Positions 57,959-64,000 of a stretch of 64,000 nt of DNA are shown in pieces. How positions within the stretch are numbered: the first letter of the stretch is position 1; each line of letters begins with the position of its first letter. The notes beneath the pieces are model-generated. The model saw nothing but the letters and a program-made list of their open reading frames with translations. It did not search any database and was not told the origin of the DNA. The position numbers and the translations under genes are program-made. Origin of the DNA: Microbotryum silenes-acaulis (Eukaryota; Basidiomycota; Microbotryomycetes; Microbotryales; Microbotryaceae); assembly GCA_003665825.1 (NCBI GenBank), contig QPFY01000013.1:372001-436000 (forward strand). Direction: 5' to 3'.

Positions 57959-59487
57959 ATGCTCGCCCTCTCCTCCAGCCGACGCCTCACCCAGCTCGTC
58001 TCGCCCACCAGCGTCCTCCTTCGCCAATCCGCGTCGACGGTCCCCGGTTTCATCAGTTACCGTCGCCGTGGCATGGCCTCGACGTCCCCCACGATGGCCG
58101 CGCCACCGCAAATCAACACCATCACCGTCTTTGGGGCCGGTCTGATGGGTTCGGGTATTGTTCAGGTCGCGGCTCAGAACGGTGTGAAAGCTAGTTAGTC
58201 CCCCGCGTTATATGATCCGGCTTTCGTCTCTCGAGCTCGGGTAGCAGCTGACCAAGGCCCCGTCCCCTGCCACCGCCTGCTCCGATCATCTCCGGTCGCG
58301 TGAAATGAAACTTTCCCTCGACACCACAGTCATGACCGACGTCTCGGACGCCGCCTTGGACAACGGCAAAAAGATCATCACCAAGTCATTGCAACGCATT
58401 GCGCGCAAAAAGTTCCCCGACTCGACCGAGGAGCAACAAAAATTGATCGACGACGTTTTTGCCAACATCACCACCACCACCGACGCCGCGACCGCCGTCA
58501 AGGAAACGGATTTCGTCGTCGAGGCCATCGTGGAGAACTTCAAGGTTAAGCAAGAGCTTTTCAGACGATTGGACGATCTGGCGCCGGCGGCGACGATCTT
58601 TGCGAGTAATACGAGTTCGTTGAGCATTGAGAAGATCGCGGAGACGTGTTCGTTGAAGCGCAAGGAGAGGTTCGCTGGTTTCCATGCTTTCAACCCGGTA
58701 CCTCAGATGAAGTTGGTCAGTCTCTTGCGTCCGGGCCGAAAATGGCGAGGCGAGGCAGCGAAGCGGCATTCGACCAAACAACCGCGCCCCACATCCCACC
58801 GGCTAATGTCTGACAACTGCCCCGCCTCTCCTTCCGATAGGTCGAGATTGTGCAGACATCGCAAACCAGCGATGAGGTTCGAGACTCCTTGTTGGATCTC
58901 TGCAAGCGCATGAAGAAGACCCCCGTCAACTGCAAGGACAACCCGGGGCGAGCATAATCTGCTTACTTGCTACCTTCCCGGGCGCGCCAGCTGACCTCGA
59001 ATTTGGTTTCTTTCCAGATTCATCGTCAACCGATTGTTGGTTCCTTACATGCTCGAAGCCATTCGAATGGTTGAGCGAGGCGATGCGACTGCGGAGGACG
59101 TTGACACGGCGATGAAGCTCGGAGCCGGTCTGCCGATGGGTACGCTCATTTCTTCATCGCGCCCAGAAATACTTTTTCGAGATCTATCTAACATCTAACG
59201 CTCCTCGTCTTTTATTCTCTGCAGGCCCCATCGAACTCTCCGATTTCGTCGGTCTCGACACGTTGAACAACATCTCCAAAGGATGGCGCGAGGATCGCGT
59301 CTCGACGGGGGAGATCGAGGCCAAGCAGGTCGAGGAGATCGAGTTGCTCGACAAGCTCGTCAAGGAGGGCAAGACGGGGCGTAAGAGTGGCGAAGGCTTC
59401 TATAAATGTGAGTATCCCATCCCCACGTTGATGTCGAGTCTCCCGATCTGACTTGGGAACGATATCCACTCCACTCCACCAGACTGA
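57959..59487 (+). CDS. Short-chain L-3-hydroxyacyl-CoA dehydrogenase, mitochondrial
   Basis: Six exons (57959-58193, 58330-58715, 58841-58947, 59018-59139, 59225-59407, 59483-59487), 345 residues. It oxidises 3-hydroxyacyl-CoA to 3-ketoacyl-CoA with NAD in mitochondrial beta-oxidation. An Arg/Ser-rich presequence (about 1-50) and no peroxisomal C-terminal tripeptide suggest mitochondria. The Rossmann motif [12 protein letters not shown], the EAIVEN segment, SNTSSL, the catalytic [18 protein letters not shown] (His in GFHAFNP), and the FIVNRLL and GAGLPMGPIEL helices are intact. Intron 3 has a GC donor (GCGAGC), required to join NPG to FIVNR. The last exon carries only 5 coding nt. Confidence 0.93.
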
Positions 59488-59618
59488 TTGCCATAGACGC
59501 TGGACACTCTTTACGCTGCAATCGAGCTCTCAAACTGAATCATCTCTCTATAGAGTCGATGGGTCGTGCTAGCTAGCATGCAACAGCGATTTTATTCATT
59601 TCATTTCACTTCATTCGC

Positions 59619-62405
59619 CTAGGCTTCCAAACTTTTTAGGTTGCCCCTGAAATCGCGCATCGCGTTCTCGACCTTCGGTCCGACGTCTCCAATTTTGGCT
59701 CGGTACCGCTCAACATAACTTTGCGCCAACTCGAACCTATCCGACCTTTCCTTCGGTGTTGCGAAATCCCAATTCCTCCTCAACGTCGTGATAACCACCA
59801 GCATCGTCTTTTTCTCCTCGACGAGATCGATCCCGGCGTCCAGCGTCTCGTGAAGCGTCAACACCACCTCTTGTAACCACCTCTCGCGCCATTCGGGCGG
59901 TTCTTTCCGAAGCCAACTCGAAAAGACTTTAAGGGTCTGCCTTAGGACCAAGTCTTGTCGGAGGCCTCCTTCTAGAACGGTCTCGCGATAGATCCAAAGC
60001 GCTTCGTCGATTCGACCTTGGGAATAAGCCCTGGAGAGAGCGTGGACAACGCGAAAGGGGAATATGTCGTCGAAACGACCGGCTGTCAGGGCCGAGCTTT
60101 GTCGATTCGGGGTGACCGAATTGGATTGGACGGGGTACAATAAGCGTTTGCGCAGAATCTCATAGCCTCCGGGAGGTAGAAGCAAGATCTTGTTGGCCCA
60201 TTCGAGGAACTTGGCGGGGGTGAAGTGACGGACTCGACGAATCTCAGGCGACGACTTGAGTTCGCTCATGACGGCTCGAGCGACAGATTGGATGCTATGA
60301 ACGTCGATGGCCAGACGTTTTTCCGCGACAAAGTCCAAAATCTTTTCGAGCACGGCTTGTGATTCTGACGAAGTGCCCTCCTCGAGAGTCCAAAATCGCC
60401 TCGCCGCCAATTCGACCCAGACTTCGATGTCGCGTTGATCGGGGAAGACTCGATCGGCGAGCAGAAGGCGATAAACTTGCGCGACCGAGTCCCAATCGTC
60501 AAGGAGCAGGTACAATCTAGCCAAGGCGGTGAGGTCGTAATGCTCGAGTTTACCGGTCGAGAATGATGTGCGGTGCTGAACGCAGTCCGAGGCGAGTTTT
60601 TGGACGAACGCTCGGGTGCTTTTGTGTTCCGCTGGAGGGGACCGCCGGCTCGATTGCTGGAGCAGACGATTGGCCAAGGCAAGCGCGGTGGTCGTGCTGA
60701 TCACAAAGGGGGATGAGGGAGGTTCTACGACTCTACGAGGATGGGATCCGACGGTCCACAGTTCATACATGTTACGAGCTTGCGCCGGATCGACGATCCG
60801 ACCCTGGCAGAGGTGGCGAATCCACCGATCTTTGGCTTCCCTCGTCCAATCGTTTGCAAAGCCTTGCTCAATCGCTCGCGTTTCGACCGTCGCGGTGAAC
60901 CGGTACCAAAGATCCACATAAATATACCGTGTCGCCAAGGTCGCCTTGCGCGTCGGGTTCGAGGGGAACCGATATTGGCGAACGCGCCCATCTCCGCCGA
61001 GAAAGTGTGCAAAGTCGAGGGTGATGTCGCTACTCAGGGTCGGCGCCCACCCCAATCGAGAGAACTGGGAGTACAGCTCAGCGAGCAAATCGTATCGGTT
61101 GTACTCGATCAATTCGATCGAGAACGCATCGAGTAGGTCTGTGGTGGCGACCGAGAGTGAGGGACCCCATCGTTTCAGAAGAGAGACGAACAGAGCGTGC
61201 AGACGCTCCATTGTGGTGTTGGACAAGGGTCGGAAGAGTTCAAGTCGTTGGTGTCTGACATGTGCGATCTGTGTCGATAAATGAGCTTCCAGCAAACCGA
61301 TGTCGATTTCGTCGATGTGGTGCAGAGTGTCGAGCGACTCCAGGGCTTGGACCGCGAGGTCGTGATTCGCATACTCAGCCGCTGCTGCGGCCACCGTGCG
61401 AAGAAGAACTATCCGTAGCTTAATCGAGTTCGCTTCCGGCAAGTTCTCGGGCAGGGTCGGTGGAGGGGCCACGAGCTGCTCCGGGACGATCCGTGCCCTC
61501 AACAGATCTTGCAGCACCTCGAGTGCAAAAGCCAAGGGGAGGTCGCTCGAATTCGGCCTTGCGACAAAGTAGAGAAAGTTGAGCGCGAGTGTGGGGTGGC
61601 GATCGAGCTCGTATCTCTGATTGAACACCTTCCACGAATCCTGTATTCGTTCCGCATCGTCGGCCAGGTGGGGTAGTGCGATCGCCAGCTCCTTCGGGGG
61701 TGCACCGTGGTCGATGACGTTTTGAAGGGCCTCGCGAGGATCGAGCCACTGCGGCCAGGACGGGGATTGATCCGGTTCTAGCGATGCTGCGTTGCTTGCT
61801 GCTAGGTCTAGAAGCAGATAGTTGGCGACGACAGACATGCCAAGTCGTTTCGCCGGCGCGAGTATTTGAGCTGGGTCGTCATGGGGAAGCTCGTCGATGG
61901 CTCGAGTCGAGTGCTCGGTCGAAGAACGGGTGCGCGAGGCGAGGTAGCGGGCTATACTCTCACGAGCACTTTCGTCGATGGAATGGGGGGTGTCTGGACT
62001 AGATTTGGCCATCCCGGAAGAAGAATGCGACGATGTACGCTGCGGGGGAGGTGGCGGCCGTGGGGCGCGGGTGTTCTTCGGATCGAGCGCGAGCGGAACG
62101 CGGCTGTGGCTGAACCAATTGTGCCAGGTTTCGCCTGAGCTTGCTTGCTGCCACTGCTCTCGGTACCACAGAGGCGCTGTATATGTCAGAGCGGCATGGT
62201 GGTACGCTGGTGAGGTAGGACCGCCACCCGACTCGGCGATCGGGTGCGGTGTGCTCGGTCCGGGACCGGCTCCAGCTCGGGTTGCGAAGGTCGATCGAGA
62301 CGGGGATCGCGAGCCTCGCAGGAGGGCATGGACGTGCGCACAGGCGACCAGCGCTGTCGAGGTGGAAGCACACTTGCACGCCCTCGTTGAAGACTGGTGC
62401 AACAT
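59619..62405 (-). CDS. Large mitochondrial alpha-helical repeat (PPR-like) protein
   Basis: Single-exon frame of 928 residues starting at an ATG. The N-terminus is basic and Ser/Ala-rich without acids (ACKCASTSTALVACAHVHALLRGSRSP), fitting a mitochondrial presequence. The body is built of amphipathic helices with repeated motifs such as LARLYLLLDDWDSVAQVYRLLL and HALSRAYSQGRIDEALWIYRE, the pattern of pentatricopeptide/TPR-like repeats, though repeat units are too divergent to count. Such fungal proteins commonly assist mitochondrial RNA processing or translation; the specific role is unknown. No intron was needed, in contrast with nearly all neighbours. Confidence 0.6.
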   Translation of the reverse strand: MLHQSSTRACKCASTSTALVACAHVHALLRGSRSPSRSTFATRAGAGPGPSTPHPIAESGGGPTSPAYHHAALTYTAPLWYREQWQQASSGETWHNWFSHSRVPLALDPKNTRAPRPPPPPQRTSSHSSSGMAKSSPDTPHSIDESARESIARYLASRTRSSTEHSTRAIDELPHDDPAQILAPAKRLGMSVVANYLLLDLAASNAASLEPDQSPSWPQWLDPREALQNVIDHGAPPKELAIALPHLADDAERIQDSWKVFNQRYELDRHPTLALNFLYFVARPNSSDLPLAFALEVLQDLLRARIVPEQLVAPPPTLPENLPEANSIKLRIVLLRTVAAAAAEYANHDLAVQALESLDTLHHIDEIDIGLLEAHLSTQIAHVRHQRLELFRPLSNTTMERLHALFVSLLKRWGPSLSVATTDLLDAFSIELIEYNRYDLLAELYSQFSRLGWAPTLSSDITLDFAHFLGGDGRVRQYRFPSNPTRKATLATRYIYVDLWYRFTATVETRAIEQGFANDWTREAKDRWIRHLCQGRIVDPAQARNMYELWTVGSHPRRVVEPPSSPFVISTTTALALANRLLQQSSRRSPPAEHKSTRAFVQKLASDCVQHRTSFSTGKLEHYDLTALARLYLLLDDWDSVAQVYRLLLADRVFPDQRDIEVWVELAARRFWTLEEGTSSESQAVLEKILDFVAEKRLAIDVHSIQSVARAVMSELKSSPEIRRVRHFTPAKFLEWANKILLLPPGGYEILRKRLLYPVQSNSVTPNRQSSALTAGRFDDIFPFRVVHALSRAYSQGRIDEALWIYRETVLEGGLRQDLVLRQTLKVFSSWLRKEPPEWRERWLQEVVLTLHETLDAGIDLVEEKKTMLVVITTLRRNWDFATPKERSDRFELAQSYVERYRAKIGDVGPKVENAMRDFRGNLKSLEA

Positions 62406-62819
62406 GCCCGAAGCGGCGATCGTGGGACCAAGTGAGCCTGTAAGGAGGGCCGCGTGAGGTGAGCTGCGTCAGTCTGGAAGCAAGCACACGGTCGATGCCG
62501 GTAAGAGGGACAACTCACCCAGTCCGATCCCGATGCCAACAATCACACTTTTCCTTCCCCCAACCAAGAACGCGAAAGGGCACACACGAGAGACCAGTAC
62601 CGGCGACGATCACGTGCGAGACGAGCAAGTGGCGCGAGAAAGGCAAGAGCCAAGGCGAGACCTACAGAGACCTACTAAGGGGACCTACTCGAGAGCTGCC
62701 TCTAGCTGGCTCGGGTCGTTCGTCTCGCGCTTCGGAATCGGGCTTGGCTTCGGTCAACTCGACTCGTACTGCACGTGTACGACGCCAGCGGAAGGCAAGT
62801 GTCGCTCCTCGTACAAGCC
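62406..62819. promoter_or_regulatory. Divergent promoter region
   Basis: 414 nt between the start codons of the helical-repeat gene and the Derlin gene, probably carrying both promoters. A CCTACAGAGACCTACTAAGGGGACCTACT run (about 62659-62689) repeats GACCTACT-like units. Confidence 0.4.
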
Positions 62820-64000
62820 ATGGAGATCGGTGACTTGCCGATCGTCACAAAGTGCTACCTTGCGTACGTGAACCCTCATCTACCGACGGAATGGTCGCCC
62901 CTGTCTTCACTGCTCTGTGCCCGTCTCCCACGTCATCGCTCACTTCGTTCTGACCATGTTTGGTGCGACACGCCTACAGCTCGGCCGTCGCGCTCAGTGT
63001 GGCCGTAGTACGTCCGGCTCGTTCCTCGTTCGCACTCGCGCTCACTCGATACTGATGATCATATGCTGTGTGCCCCTCGCTCCCGACCTAACCCCACTGC
63101 ACAGCAATGCAACGTCGTCACGCCCCTGCAGCTCTACTTCACCTATCGCTCCGCGTTTGAGCATGGCCAGGTCCGTAATGCTTTTCCCTCAATGACAATG
63201 CTTGGCTCGTTGATGCTGACCGCTCATTCCTGCATCGCTTCTGGGTCCTGACCGACCGCGTTTCGTCCCGTCCGTCCCGCACCGACCGACCCCCACACCC
63301 CGTATCGGCGGCCTGCAGCTGTGGAGGATCGCCACGTGTTTCATGTACTGGGGCCCACTCGGGCTCGACTTTTTCTTCCACATATTCTTCTTGTGCGTCA
63401 CTACGTCCCTGGAGCATCACTTGCACGACGACGTGCCACCCACTACTACGCAGCTGCTGCCGGTCAAGACTAACCCCATTTTCAACGTGCCCTCGACAGC
63501 ATGCGGTACAGCAAAATGCTCGAGGAATCAACCTTCCATGGGCGGAGAGCCGACTACATCTGGCTACTGACTGTGTCTTGCACCTTGCTTCTCGTCAGTA
63601 CCTTGCAAGCACCGACAACTTTCCTGATTGTTTCGGCACTGACTCCTCTCTCTCTCTCTCTCTCTCTCGTGTGCACCGCTCGGGCACGGCCAACAGATCC
63701 TCTCTCCCCTATCACCTTCCCCCTTCCTCTCGTCACCACTATCCTTCACCGTACGTCCCAGGAACCTACCATGATTACCTTAGAGGAGATACTACAGGGA
63801 ACTGACGTGTCGCACCTCTTCTCACCCGCAGCTCGTCTACCTCTGGTCACGCCTCAACCCGACCGTGCGCCTCTCCCTCTTCGGCATCATCACCATCACG
63901 GCCCCTTACCTCCCTTACGCCCTCTGTCTCTTTTCCTGGGCTCTTGCCGGTGGTGGAACAGGGTGGGGCATGGGCGCCATCATGGGGGATGCATTGGGTC
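62820..64000 (+). CDS. DER1: Derlin (Der1-like rhomboid pseudoprotease), 3'-truncated by window end
   Basis: Exons 62820-62863, 62980-63007, 63105-63170, 63319-63392, 63500-63593, 63697-63750 and 63832 to beyond 64000. The protein begins MEIGDLPIVTKCYLA, then QCNVVTPLQLYF, LWRIATCFMYWGPLGLDFFFHIFFL, MRYSKMLEESTFHGRRADYIWLL, LSPLSPSPFLSSPLSFT and LVYLWSRLNPTVRLSLFGI, all matching Derlins. The WR dipeptide typical of Derlins is present; there is no rhomboid Ser/His catalytic pair in the visible part. Derlins form the membrane channel used to export misfolded proteins from the endoplasmic reticulum for degradation. Intron 5 contains a (CT)n microsatellite. The C-terminal region is outside the window. 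The assignment to Der1 versus Dfm1-type Derlin is open. Confidence 0.9.
63646..63668 (+). repeat. CT microsatellite in a Derlin intron
   Basis: About eleven CT units in intron 5 of the Derlin gene, 28 nt before the acceptor, acting as or overlapping its pyrimidine tract. Confidence 0.9.

Noticed and set aside
1..64000. CRISPR arrays, bacterial operons, insertion sequences, intact retrotransposons
   Set aside because: No spaced direct repeats, no transposase or reverse transcriptase motifs, and gene structure is eukaryotic throughout.

Overview
The window is nuclear DNA from a filamentous or yeast-like fungus, most likely a basidiomycete. Genes are dense (about 22 confident protein genes in 64 kb), GC-rich, and cut by many short introns (mostly 45-150 nt with GT...AG ends), with short intergenic gaps on both strands. 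The gene content (Vma9, Aos1, RNase H2 subunit C, Derlin, Kic1/Nak1-type kinase, Faa-type acyl-CoA synthetase, SUR7/PalI tetraspans) is eukaryotic and fungal. The exon-rich style resembles Pucciniomycotina such as the Rhodotorula/Leucosporidium group; that placement is inference. No rRNA, tRNA, CRISPR array or intact transposon was recognised.

Layout. 0-13 kb: a membrane-anchored type-B carboxylesterase (-), a GDP-fucose O-fucosyltransferase-like protein (+), a Ppn2/ApaH-like phosphatase (-) and a VanZ-like membrane protein (+). 13-30 kb: a secreted Ser/Ala-rich protein (-), a large kelch-BTB protein (+), a LARP7/Pof8-like La protein (-), the 73-residue V-ATPase subunit e (+), a Ca3427-type periplasmic-binding-fold protein (+), RNase H2 subunit C (-) and a PC-esterase-like protein (-). 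30-39 kb is gene-poor: one RING protein with SUMO-interacting motifs (-) and two doubtful genes. 39-46 kb: a long-chain acyl-CoA synthetase and two tandem SUR7/PalI tetraspans (all +). 46-64 kb: a FAM72-like protein (-), a Ste20/GCK kinase (+), Aos1 (-), a sugar transporter (+), mitochondrial 3-hydroxyacyl-CoA dehydrogenase (+), a mitochondrial helical-repeat protein (-) and Derlin (+, running off the window end).

Genes are not in operons. Loose functional themes are lipid metabolism (acyl-CoA synthetase, hydroxyacyl-CoA dehydrogenase, carboxylesterase), SUMO (Aos1 and a putative SUMO-targeted ligase), cell surface and polarity (SUR7 pair, kinase, kelch-BTB protein), vacuole (Vma9, Ppn2-like) and genome maintenance (RNase H2C, LARP7).

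Exon models were built by hand from splice signals, reading-frame continuity and protein-family patterns. Each model closes to a whole number of codons. The strongest unusual signals are five GC-AG introns, microexons of 11-14 nt in the sugar transporter, an 80-codon in-frame extension behind that transporter's stop codon, a PC-esterase fold with both catalytic residues apparently replaced, and a LARP7-family protein in a putative basidiomycete. I did not find a convincing multi-gene system of unknown type.
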